Assembly (NCBI GenBank): GCA_964403075.1
Contig: CAYOEV010000024.1
Coordinates: forward strand, 1 to 44,343
Source of the DNA: CAYOEV01 sp964403075
GTDB taxonomy: Bacteria; Bacteroidota; Bacteroidia; Cytophagales; Cyclobacteriaceae
Reading direction: 5' to 3'
Length of the DNA stretch: 44,343 nt
Part shown: one piece after another, positions 15,448-22,612 of the stretch
Layout of the letters: each line of letters opens with the position of its first letter
Position numbering within the stretch: the first letter of the stretch is position 1
Position numbers and translations under genes: made by a program
The notes under the pieces: generated by a model
Seen by the model: only the letters and a program-made list of their open reading frames with translations
The model's database searches: none
What the model was told of the DNA's origin: nothing

Positions 15448-15481
15448 AACCCAATCCACGTTTTGTAGATTGGGTTTTTTT
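15448..15481 (+). terminator. Intrinsic terminator after the 26-residue peptide gene
   Basis: AACCCAATC (15448-15456) pairs perfectly with GATTGGGTT (15468-15476) around an 11-base loop; T continues to 15481. The next gene starts at 15496, so this isolates the small gene from it. Confidence 0.8.
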
Positions 15482-15495
15482 ATATTCGGCAGCAG

Positions 15496-16353
15496 ATGAC
15501 CAAGTTGATTGTTTTACTTTTTTGTTGTGTATCCCTTCACACCCAGGGGCAGAATTTTCTTTCATGGAAATACAACGAACGATACTATTCGCTGGCCGTA
15601 GGTACGGGTATGGCCACCTATTTTGGTGAACTCAACGACCGTAATCAAATCAATGAGCGCATACGGCAGGTAAATGTGGGGTTGGAAGCTCGCTTATTGA
15701 GCCATTTCAGTGCAAGAGTAGAAGGCATTTACTTTGAACTGTCGGGTTCAGACCGCAATGCAGCATCCGGTTCGTTCGCACAACAAAGGAACCTGTCTTT
15801 TGCCTCTTATAATTTCGAGACCAACCTGCAGGTCATTTATTATTTCAGACGATACAATGAAGACTACTTCAGCAGATGGAACATTGACCCATACATCGCA
15901 GGAGGAATCGGTCTTATGTGGTACTACCCCTACGCCTTGTTGGCAGACGAGCGCTATTTCCTGCGACCATTGCCTACCGAGCCGGACAAAGCATATGGAG
16001 TAGCCGCCTTGGTATTTCCTTTAAGTGCAGGTGTAAAATTCAAGATCAATGCATTTATCAACGTAAATGTGGAGGCCGGCTATCGTTTTACCCGCACCGA
16101 TTATCTGGATGACGTAAGTACCACCATCCCCGAAACATTTCCGAGCTTTACCGTTGAAGCATTGTCCATTCGAAAAGATGAAATTCCACTTGTCAACCTG
16201 GAAGCCTACAATCTGCTGGTGCCGGGTGGACCACGGGGTGACGCCACCACGAATGACCATTACCTTTTCATAGCTTTAAAAGTGGAGATGTTCCTGCCCC
16301 CTGGGCTTTTCAACAGCAAGTCGGCTGCATTTAAGAAATCATCTTCCTATTGA
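15496..16353 (+). CDS. Outer-membrane beta-barrel protein (DUF6089-like)
   Basis: A 285-residue protein with a signal peptide (MTKLIVLLFCCVSLHTQGQ) followed by alternating amphipathic strands ending in aromatic residues, for example YYSLAVGTGMATYFGELND, ARVEGIYFELSG and INVNVEAGYRFTRTDYLDD. The length and the opening YSLxxGxGxxxYxGEL motif match the DUF6089 group common in Cytophagales. It is expected in the outer membrane; the role is unknown. It is 49 bp ahead of the penicillin-acylase-family gene. Confidence 0.75.
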   Translation: MTKLIVLLFCCVSLHTQGQNFLSWKYNERYYSLAVGTGMATYFGELNDRNQINERIRQVNVGLEARLLSHFSARVEGIYFELSGSDRNAASGSFAQQRNLSFASYNFETNLQVIYYFRRYNEDYFSRWNIDPYIAGGIGLMWYYPYALLADERYFLRPLPTEPDKAYGVAALVFPLSAGVKFKINAFINVNVEAGYRFTRTDYLDDVSTTIPETFPSFTVEALSIRKDEIPLVNLEAYNLLVPGGPRGDATTNDHYLFIALKVEMFLPPGLFNSKSAAFKKSSSY

Positions 16354-16373
16354 TAAGAAAAAGAAAACTTAGT

Positions 16374-16381
16374 TAGCTTTC
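16374..16381 (+). promoter_or_regulatory. Candidate promoter for the penicillin acylase-like gene
   Basis: TAGCTTTC differs from TAnnTTTG at one position, and an ATTG element lies 21 bp upstream at the end of the preceding gene, near the expected -33 distance. It sits 22 bp before the next start codon. Confidence 0.3.
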
Positions 16382-16402
16382 CAATATAAAAAACCATATC
16401 GC

Positions 16403-18832
16403 ATGCGCAGCGCCATACTTGCCATTTCCTTACTCATTACACTCACCCTTGTATTGGCTTTAAATATTAAAATCGGAGACATTCCGCCCCTTGGTAAGCT
16501 ATTGAGCCCTTTTCATGGGTTTTGGGTAAATGCAGAGAATGAAGCGCTACAACTACCCCAATCCTTGTCGATCCAGGGGCTAAAAGCTGAAGTAACCGTC
16601 TACTACGACGACATGTATGTCCCACACATCTATGCGCAAAACGACCACGACGTCTACATGGCTCAAGGGTATGTGACGGCCCGTGACCGACTTTGGCAAA
16701 TGGAATTATCCGTTCGCAAAACGGCTGGCCGGCTATCTGAGGTTTTGGGACCCAACTTGCTGGAAATCGATCGGATTCAGCGCCGAAGGGGTCTGGGATA
16801 CGGTGCCAAACGTGCACAGGAAGCGCTGAAAAAAGAACAGCCGTCCGTATACGCCACCATATTGGCTTACACCAAGGGCATAAATGCCTACATTGACCAA
16901 TTGACCTACAAGGACCTGCCCATTGAGTACAAGCTATTGGATTACAAGCCTGAGCCCTGGACAGATTTTAAATGCTTTCTTTTTTTAAGAGAAATGGCCG
17001 ATAAATTGTCCAGAGACAATCAGGACCTGGCACATACCAACATCACACATATTTGGGGAAAAGATACCTTAGACTTATTGTACCCTGAAATGCCTACTGA
17101 TTTGGATCCCATTATTCCAAGCGGTACGAAGTGGGATTTTACGCCAGTACCTATTCCCCAACCTCCGGCAAATTATCCTGAAAAAGGGCTGATTAAAGGA
17201 AACGTAACGGCAAAGAAAAACATCATCGGCAGTAATAATTTTGCCGTAAGCGGTGCCAAATCAACCACAGGACATGCCCTATTGGCCAACGAGCCGGACC
17301 TGGAACTAAGCCTACCCAGTATCTGGTATGTCGTTCATTTGAATACGCCAGAAATGAATGTGATGGGCGCCTCGTTGCCTGGAACGCCCCATGTGATCAT
17401 TGGATTCAATGATGACATCGCCTGGGGGGTTACCAATGCCAAACGCGACCTGGTGGACTGGTACACCATTAAATTTCGGGACGACACCCGAAAGGAATAT
17501 GCTTATGACGGCAAATGGTTGAAGACCCAGATGGTTATAGAACCATTTGAAATTCGTGGCCAAGAGGATTTTTACGATACACTTATCTATACGCATCTCG
17601 GGCCGTTAACCTACGATCGCAACTTTCAATTGGATGACAATAAAGAAATGAACCTGGCCATGAAGTGGGCCGCACACGAACCCTCATTGGAGCCAGTTGC
17701 CTTTTACCAACTAAATCGAGCAAAAGACTACGATGAATATGTAACGGCCACGAGCTTTTATTCTACCCCCCCTCAAAATTTTATATTTGGCTCAGTGACC
17801 GGGGACATCGCCATGCGCATTAGTGGGAAATTTCCTGTGAAATGGTCAGAGCAGGGAAAATTTGTACTAGATGGGTCTAATGTCGCGCACGAGTGGCAGG
17901 ACTGGATTCCTCAAAACCATAACTACGTGGTGAAAAACCCCGAGCGGCAATTTGTCAGCTCGGCGAACCAACATCCCGGAGATAGTTTATATCCCTATTA
18001 CGATTGGGATTATAATTTCGAACATTACCGTGGTCGGCGAATCAATGATCGACTGAGAAGTCTGAAGCAGGTGTCTGTTGAAGAGATGATGGGGCTCCAA
18101 CAAGACAATTTTAATTACATGGCCTACGAAAGCCTGCCCACCTTCCTGGCCCAAGTCGATACAATAGGTTTGAAACCTGAAGAAGAAAGATATCTCACTA
18201 CCCTTAAAAACTGGGACTACTTCAATGAACCAGAGCTAACCGCGCCCACCTTCTACGAGATTTGGTTTGATCTTTTTTATGGCATGACTTGGGACGAATT
18301 TGAGCAACAGCCTTATCAGCTGTATTTACCGGATTACTACCGCACCATCGAGTTGATGAAAATAAGGCCTGATCTACCGTTTTTCGATATCCAGAAAACA
18401 ACAGATACTGTGGAAAATGCCTCCCACCTGATACAACTCAGTTTTAAAGATGCGGTGGACTCTTTGGATCGCTGGCGACAGGCCAATGGTGAAAACACAG
18501 CCTGGTACCGATACAAAAATTCAAGTGTACGACATTTGCTCAGGCTGCCAGCATTCAGCCGCGACCAAATCAAGATTGGTGGCAATCACAACATTGTGAA
18601 TGCGGCCAGCGGTACGGTGGGACCTTCCTGGCGAATGGTGGTAGAATTGGACCCCGCAGGTATTAAAGCCTGGGGCATATATCCCGGCAGCCAAACAGGG
18701 AATCCCGGCAATCCGACTTATGCTGAAATGATAGAGGCATGGGCCTCAGGAGATTATCGGGAATTACTCTTCCAGCCGAATGTCGCCAATCATGAACGCA
18801 TCGTACACAAATTAACCCTTCAACCCCAATGA
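16403..18832 (+). CDS. Penicillin acylase family Ntn hydrolase
   Basis: An 809-residue member of the penicillin amidase (S45) family. These enzymes are exported, then cleave themselves so that an internal residue becomes the N-terminal nucleophile; they hydrolyse amides such as beta-lactam side chains or acyl-homoserine lactones. A hydrophobic N-terminal segment (residues 1-20) provides export. The alpha part has ARDRLWQMELSVRKTAGRLSE. The autocleavage site is IIGSNNFAV with Ser277 as the expected nucleophile, followed by HALLANEPDLELSLPSIWY and GFNDDIAWGVTNA. Near the C-terminus is the family's conserved VELDP and PGSQTGNPGNPTY, where the nucleophile-orienting Asn and Gly residues lie. The substrate is unknown. 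The stop codon overlaps the next start (ATGA). Confidence 0.93.
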   Translation: MRSAILAISLLITLTLVLALNIKIGDIPPLGKLLSPFHGFWVNAENEALQLPQSLSIQGLKAEVTVYYDDMYVPHIYAQNDHDVYMAQGYVTARDRLWQMELSVRKTAGRLSEVLGPNLLEIDRIQRRRGLGYGAKRAQEALKKEQPSVYATILAYTKGINAYIDQLTYKDLPIEYKLLDYKPEPWTDFKCFLFLREMADKLSRDNQDLAHTNITHIWGKDTLDLLYPEMPTDLDPIIPSGTKWDFTPVPIPQPPANYPEKGLIKGNVTAKKNIIGSNNFAVSGAKSTTGHALLANEPDLELSLPSIWYVVHLNTPEMNVMGASLPGTPHVIIGFNDDIAWGVTNAKRDLVDWYTIKFRDDTRKEYAYDGKWLKTQMVIEPFEIRGQEDFYDTLIYTHLGPLTYDRNFQLDDNKEMNLAMKWAAHEPSLEPVAFYQLNRAKDYDEYVTATSFYSTPPQNFIFGSVTGDIAMRISGKFPVKWSEQGKFVLDGSNVAHEWQDWIPQNHNYVVKNPERQFVSSANQHPGDSLYPYYDWDYNFEHYRGRRINDRLRSLKQVSVEEMMGLQQDNFNYMAYESLPTFLAQVDTIGLKPEEERYLTTLKNWDYFNEPELTAPTFYEIWFDLFYGMTWDEFEQQPYQLYLPDYYRTIELMKIRPDLPFFDIQKTTDTVENASHLIQLSFKDAVDSLDRWRQANGENTAWYRYKNSSVRHLLRLPAFSRDQIKIGGNHNIVNAASGTVGPSWRMVVELDPAGIKAWGIYPGSQTGNPGNPTYAEMIEAWASGDYRELLFQPNVANHERIVHKLTLQPQ

Positions 18833-19206
18833 ATTTCTTCACTCGCTTACTCATCGTTGCACTAATTACCTATTTCGGTTCACTCGTCCTGCCCTGGTGG
18901 ACAGTGGCTTTGGCCGGGTTCATTGGCGGGCTCACCATCAAAGGTTCCGGTCTTAACGTATTTGTTTCAGGACTTTTAGGAGCGGGTCTCGTTTGGATGG
19001 CCCGCGCGTGGAGCTTGAACGCAGCCAATGATTCGGCATTTTCTAACCAAATGAAGGAGTTACTCCAAATGGGTGACCCACTGATCATCATTGCCATTGG
19101 CGGGACCATTGGCGGCCTCGTGAGCGGCTTTGGTGCCTTGACTGGCTTTGCGCTTAGAAATAGCTTCAAGCCGAAAAAACGGAAAGGACGTTTGTACCGG
19201 CTCTGA
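18829..19206 (+). CDS. Small integral membrane protein, unknown function
   Basis: A 125-residue protein with about four hydrophobic segments rich in Gly (ALAGFIGGLTIKGSGLNVFV and IIIAIGGTIGGLVSGFGAL) and a basic C-terminal tail (KPKKRKGRLYRL), which predicts a cytoplasmic C-terminus. I do not recognise a named family. Its ATG overlaps the stop of the penicillin acylase gene by 4 nt, so it is translationally coupled and probably acts with, or is expressed beside, that enzyme. Confidence 0.75.
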   Translation: MNFFTRLLIVALITYFGSLVLPWWTVALAGFIGGLTIKGSGLNVFVSGLLGAGLVWMARAWSLNAANDSAFSNQMKELLQMGDPLIIIAIGGTIGGLVSGFGALTGFALRNSFKPKKRKGRLYRL

Positions 19207-19668
19207 TCAGTTGAACAACTTGAGCTTTTGCTTTAATCCGTGGATTATTTGTCCCTGACGTTCGTAAAGCCTGATCATTTTGGCTTTCTGCTGATTGTTC
19301 TCATTGATCATCAATCCCACAAGGTTACTCAGCTCTTCCAATTGCTGATCTACCTCCTCTCGATCTGCCAACCCTTTTTTAAGGGATTGGGTGAGATGAG
19401 AGACCCTATCTTCCAACTCCTTAGCGGATGGGATCAAAAAATTGAATCGCTCCTTTTTCCACATCTCTCCGGAACCTAAGAGCAACCAGTCGGTGCTTAA
19501 ATCGGGATAGGTATTTAAAATTTTTTGAATCACCTCAAAACCGGGCTTGCTTCTCCTGGCTTTGATGATATTATGCACCGTAACCGTACTTACCCCAATA
19601 TTTTCCGAAAAACGGTTGGTTGAGATACCTAAAGTCTTGATCAAATAAACTATTCGATCATTGATCAT
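19207..19668 (-). CDS. XRE-type helix-turn-helix regulator with coiled-coil tail
   Basis: A 153-residue protein. Residues 1-65 form a Cro/CI-type DNA-binding domain (RIVYLIKTLGISTNRFSENI, then STVTVHNIIKARRSKPGFEV) followed by the linker LSTDWLLLGSGEMWK, typical of Bacteroidota XRE regulators. Residues 75-153 are strongly charged and heptad-like (LEDRVSHLTQSLKKG, then LEELSNLV), pointing to coiled-coil oligomerisation in place of a peptidase-like CI domain. No phage genes lie nearby, so it is probably a resident regulator. The start ATG is 24 bp from a terminator hairpin that ends the upstream kinase transcript, so its promoter must overlap or precede that hairpin. Confidence 0.85.
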   Translation of the reverse strand: MINDRIVYLIKTLGISTNRFSENIGVSTVTVHNIIKARRSKPGFEVIQKILNTYPDLSTDWLLLGSGEMWKKERFNFLIPSAKELEDRVSHLTQSLKKGLADREEVDQQLEELSNLVGLMINENNQQKAKMIRLYERQGQIIHGLKQKLKLFN

Positions 19669-19691
19669 ATGCTTGGTCTTTAGGTGAATGT

Positions 19692-19721
19692 AAAAAAGAA
19701 GGGTCGCATATGCAACCCTTC
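19692..19721 (-). terminator. Intrinsic terminator of the histidine kinase gene
   Basis: A 24-bp dyad (19698-19721, arms GAAGGGT and ACCCTTC around GCATATGC, one mismatched pair) is followed on the minus strand by six T. It ends transcription from the kinase gene before the XRE gene. As a palindrome just upstream of a regulator gene it could also be an operator. Confidence 0.7.
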
Positions 19722-19755
19722 CTCATTAAGAACCAGCTATGGAAAATAGATACTC

Positions 19756-19786
19756 ACTATCTATTGATAGTAAAAGTATTATCAAT
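19756..19786. promoter_or_regulatory. Candidate operator dyads upstream of the XRE regulator
   Basis: ACTATCTATTGATAGT (19756-19771) is a 6-bp inverted repeat, and its half-site ATTGATA (19763-19769) is repeated in inverse at 19780-19786. Such nested dyads in AT-rich DNA suit a dimeric Cro/CI-type regulator, but they may be chance. Confidence 0.2.
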
Positions 19787-19832
19787 TGTTAAATCTCCAA
19801 AACATTTAATCGAATATTTATCCACCATTGAG

Positions 19833-21206
19833 TCAATCACGAGCCGGAGCGAAGATTGGCAAAATAACTTGACAGTTGGTACCTTTTCCTGGCGTTGAGT
19901 CATAAATTATCTCACCTCCATGTTCCTCAATAATATTGCGCGTGATGTACAACCCAAGTCCCTGACCCTCTCCAGGCGATTTCGTGGTATAAAACGGATC
20001 GGTAATTTTATCAAGTACTTCCGGATGAATACCACTCCCGGTATCGGCGACAGCCACCAATATATGGTCCTCATTTCCCACCGTTCTTACGCGCACTGTG
20101 CCCCGATCGCCAATCGCCTCGAAGGCATTTTTTAAAATATTCAAGAAAGCCTGATGCAAACGGCCTTCATGTCCTCTAATCCCCGGCAGCGCCGGATCAA
20201 AATTCAGATCAATTTGTACCTTTTTCTGTATGTGAGGGCGTAAGATCACCAAACAATGGTCAAGTACTTCATTGATGGCGCATTCACTGACCTTCTCTCT
20301 GGCATTGTATCGGGTGAGGCTATTTACAATGTGCGCAATTCGCTGGGTACCCTCTTCAATACCCCGGAACAGCGGGTCTGTTTTGGCGTCATCATTGACC
20401 AGATTTTTTAAATTAAAAACACCCCCCTTAATGAAGTTTAAAGGATTATTGATCTCATGGGCCAGACCAGAAGAGAGCATCCCGAGCGAAGCCATTTTTT
20501 CTGACTGGATCAGATTTCTTTGCGCATTTTGCAGATCTTCCAAAGACTTTTTCAACACTTTGCTTTGCTTCTGGATCTTCGATTGACGACTATGCATTTG
20601 CTGTTCACGATACGCCAGTACTTCTAATAAATAAAATGTGATGAAATTGAAAATTAACCAGTAAAGCAAGCCGACCAGTTTATAGTACCGAGATTCATTG
20701 AAAGGAATCATGACTGTTTCAATATCGGTATCAAAGAAGTTCAATAGCGGACCAAATGTTAGAATCATGCCAAAACTGACAAGCATGAAACTAAAGAATA
20801 GCCAGGGATAGGTTTTACGGGGTAAAAAATTTTGAATCAGTACCGCATGAAAAATAATACCCATGGGGTAAGCCAGGTAGTAGTCGGAGGGTGTTTGCTG
20901 ATGAAAGATGGGGACGATATGAAACGCCAGAGGCCAGGAAATGAGAAAAATGATCCTACCCAGCAAACTCAAACCCACATGATTGAGGTACAAAAGAATG
21001 CCACATAATACGATGAATAGCGGCACGATGAGTTGATCCCAAGCCAGTTGATTCATCTGCAGATAAATCTGCACATCGATTAGCATAAAAATGACGTATA
21101 CGACAGGTAACGAGAAATAGACAATGTTCGAAAAGGAGATGCTTCTATTCTCGGCGTCGGAGCGTGTACTTCCCGTACCTAATAAAAGAAAATTCTGTAC
21201 AAACAT
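19833..21206 (-). CDS. Orphan membrane sensor histidine kinase
   Basis: A 457-residue protein. About six transmembrane helices occupy residues 25-195, with no periplasmic sensor domain. A coiled coil (200-235) leads to the dimerisation domain with phospho-acceptor His250 in GLAHEINNPLNFI. The ATPase domain has the N box QAFLNILKNAFEA, the G1 box DTGSGIHP and the G2 box GEGQGLGLYI. The class matches the NtrB/ZraS-like HisKA kinases. The all-membrane N-terminus suggests it senses a membrane property or small lipophilic signal. No response regulator gene is adjacent. It is transcribed alone, with its own terminator downstream. Confidence 0.9.
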   Translation of the reverse strand: MFVQNFLLLGTGSTRSDAENRSISFSNIVYFSLPVVYVIFMLIDVQIYLQMNQLAWDQLIVPLFIVLCGILLYLNHVGLSLLGRIIFLISWPLAFHIVPIFHQQTPSDYYLAYPMGIIFHAVLIQNFLPRKTYPWLFFSFMLVSFGMILTFGPLLNFFDTDIETVMIPFNESRYYKLVGLLYWLIFNFITFYLLEVLAYREQQMHSRQSKIQKQSKVLKKSLEDLQNAQRNLIQSEKMASLGMLSSGLAHEINNPLNFIKGGVFNLKNLVNDDAKTDPLFRGIEEGTQRIAHIVNSLTRYNAREKVSECAINEVLDHCLVILRPHIQKKVQIDLNFDPALPGIRGHEGRLHQAFLNILKNAFEAIGDRGTVRVRTVGNEDHILVAVADTGSGIHPEVLDKITDPFYTTKSPGEGQGLGLYITRNIIEEHGGEIIYDSTPGKGTNCQVILPIFAPARD

Positions 21207-21572
21207 TTCTTCCTAACTTGTGACCTAATGTAGTAATATAACGAGAATCGGATATATGACCATGACTACTGCTGGACAACATTTAGATTACAAACCACCA
21301 CCAAATACTGCTGACAGTTGGGCCAAATCGTCTTTTCAATGATGTAAAAGTTCCACTTGAAGCACATGTAGCTTTCTCTCGTTTATTTAACAGTCTAGGG
21401 GCTTGTTCTGGACTGGGTCAACCGCCAAGCTACCTATTGGCCATTCTTATGCCCGCTTCATGCTGTAAATGATAACCAGGCGAAGGGTCAGGAAAAGACC
21501 TGGCAAATAATTAAAGCAAAGAGCCGACATGCAGGGTTTATTTCCTTTGTAGTTTTGGGTTCTTAAGTACAC
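21207..21572. other. 366-bp intergenic region without a recognisable gene
   Basis: It separates two minus-strand genes and must hold the kinase promoter. I find no full TAnnTTTG element, no intrinsic terminator, no riboswitch motif and no RNA gene. A 28-codon frame at 21256-21342 has no supporting features. Confidence 0.5.
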
Positions 21573-22217
21573 TCAATTACCAGCACCCCCATTCAACTGT
21601 TTGATGTAATCAGGCATGTCAACCTTCCCTTTCAATTGATCGTCGACAATGGGCGTACCCCATTTACTGGCTACAGGGATGACACCCACCCATTTACCAT
21701 ATTTCTCCAAACCCTCTAAACCGGCATCTCCTGACCGCGCTTTCAGTCCGGCCCGATCCAATGACAAACGCGCCATTCGGGTAATGCGTACTTGATCCAT
21801 GGTCGGATCACCCACATCAGCAATTCTGCCGGGCAGATAACGATCTGTGAATGCGCGGAAGAGGACCAATTTTTCCTTTTCGTCTGCGACTTCATCCGCA
21901 CGGCTGAATCCGATCACCGATCGATAATTGAAAGAATGGTCGAATGCCGTTGGTGCCAGCACCAGCGCATCCATCAGGGTGATGGAAAAGCTCACCTCCT
22001 GCCCCATGATGTGATCAATGAAGCTGCTCTTGCTGGAGGCATGAATGTAAATGGACGTCCCTACCCGACAAAATCCGGTCGGTATTTGCCTCGCCACCCC
22101 ATCCTTTATGTAGGCCACCGTACAGTAAAGGCCCTCATCCAACACCTGGAAAAGGGCCTCCTGATCGGTGGAGAATCTACTGGGATACCGCGAAGGTTGT
22201 AATTCCTCCGCCGGCAT
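21573..22217 (-). CDS. Pyridoxamine 5'-phosphate oxidase-like FMN-binding split-barrel protein
   Basis: A 214-residue member of the PNPOx-like/NimA-related split-barrel family. Visible features are FSTDQEALFQVLDEGLYCTV at the start of the barrel and IYIHASSKSSFIDHIMGQEV. NYRSVIGFSRADEVADEKEK follows, with the strand-Arg-Ser-Val pattern common in flavin reductase-like members of this group. It is probably a flavin- or heme-binding oxidoreductase; the substrate is unknown. True PdxH is about the same length but carries different phosphate-binding motifs. The start overlaps the stop of the upstream small membrane protein (TAATG), so the pair is an operon. Confidence 0.8.
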   Translation of the reverse strand: MPAEELQPSRYPSRFSTDQEALFQVLDEGLYCTVAYIKDGVARQIPTGFCRVGTSIYIHASSKSSFIDHIMGQEVSFSITLMDALVLAPTAFDHSFNYRSVIGFSRADEVADEKEKLVLFRAFTDRYLPGRIADVGDPTMDQVRITRMARLSLDRAGLKARSGDAGLEGLEKYGKWVGVIPVASKWGTPIVDDQLKGKVDMPDYIKQLNGGAGN

Positions 22218-22513
22218 TAAAGGATGATGATCAACAACAAAATGACAATGATGATGGCACCCACAGAAATCGACACCTTGTTGTCCAATCCGTCCTCCTC
22301 GGCCAATTCATTCAACTCCACTTTCAACGTGCGGAGCTCCTTTTTCAATTCCTTCTTTTCCGATCGCTCCAACTCGCTTCGGTCTAATGACCGAATGGTT
22401 TTAATACGTTGCGCTATTTGCGCTGCGCGTGCCTCTGCTTCAGAGGGATCATTGGCCAACGCCGGAGCGGTGAACAATAGCGACAATACAATCAAAAGTG
22501 TTTTGGTATTCAT
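22217..22513 (-). CDS. Small exported protein with charged helix and C-terminal membrane anchor
   Basis: A 98-residue protein from ATG 22513 (MNTKTLLIVLSLLFTAPALA, a signal peptide). Residues 24-70 are a Glu/Lys/Arg-rich heptad helix (SEAEARAAQIAQRIKTI, then ELKKELRTLKVELNEL), and the last 18 residues are an almost pure Ile/Leu/Val membrane helix. The topology predicts a periplasmic coiled coil anchored in the inner membrane. Similar small proteins seem common in Bacteroidota, but I know of no function. The open frame extends to 22570, but that part lacks signal character. Confidence 0.7.
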   Translation of the reverse strand: MNTKTLLIVLSLLFTAPALANDPSEAEARAAQIAQRIKTIRSLDRSELERSEKKELKKELRTLKVELNELAEEDGLDNKVSISVGAIIIVILLLIIIL

Positions 22514-22560
22514 CTTCTTTATTAGTTTGAAATAATAAATATAAAGTACTCTGCAACACA

Positions 22561-22592
22561 AAACCCCCAACGATTAAAATCATTGGGGGTTT
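22561..22592 (-). terminator. Terminator after the SGNH-type lipoprotein gene
   Basis: AAACCCCCAA and TTGGGGGTTT, extended by GAT/ATC across one mismatch, make a strong hairpin 21 bp past the stop codon at 22613; TTTTGTGTT follows on the minus strand. It separates the receptor/lipoprotein operon from the small membrane protein gene. Confidence 0.65.
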
Positions 22593-22612
22593 GACTAGAT
22601 AGCAAACGCTAT

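Noticed and set aside
19207..19668. XRE regulator as the sign of a prophage
   Set aside because: No integrase, structural or lysis gene and no attachment-site repeat is present around it.
21256..21342. 28-codon frame in the intergenic region upstream of the kinase
   Set aside because: It has no hydrophobic segment, promoter or terminator, and such short frames are expected by chance.
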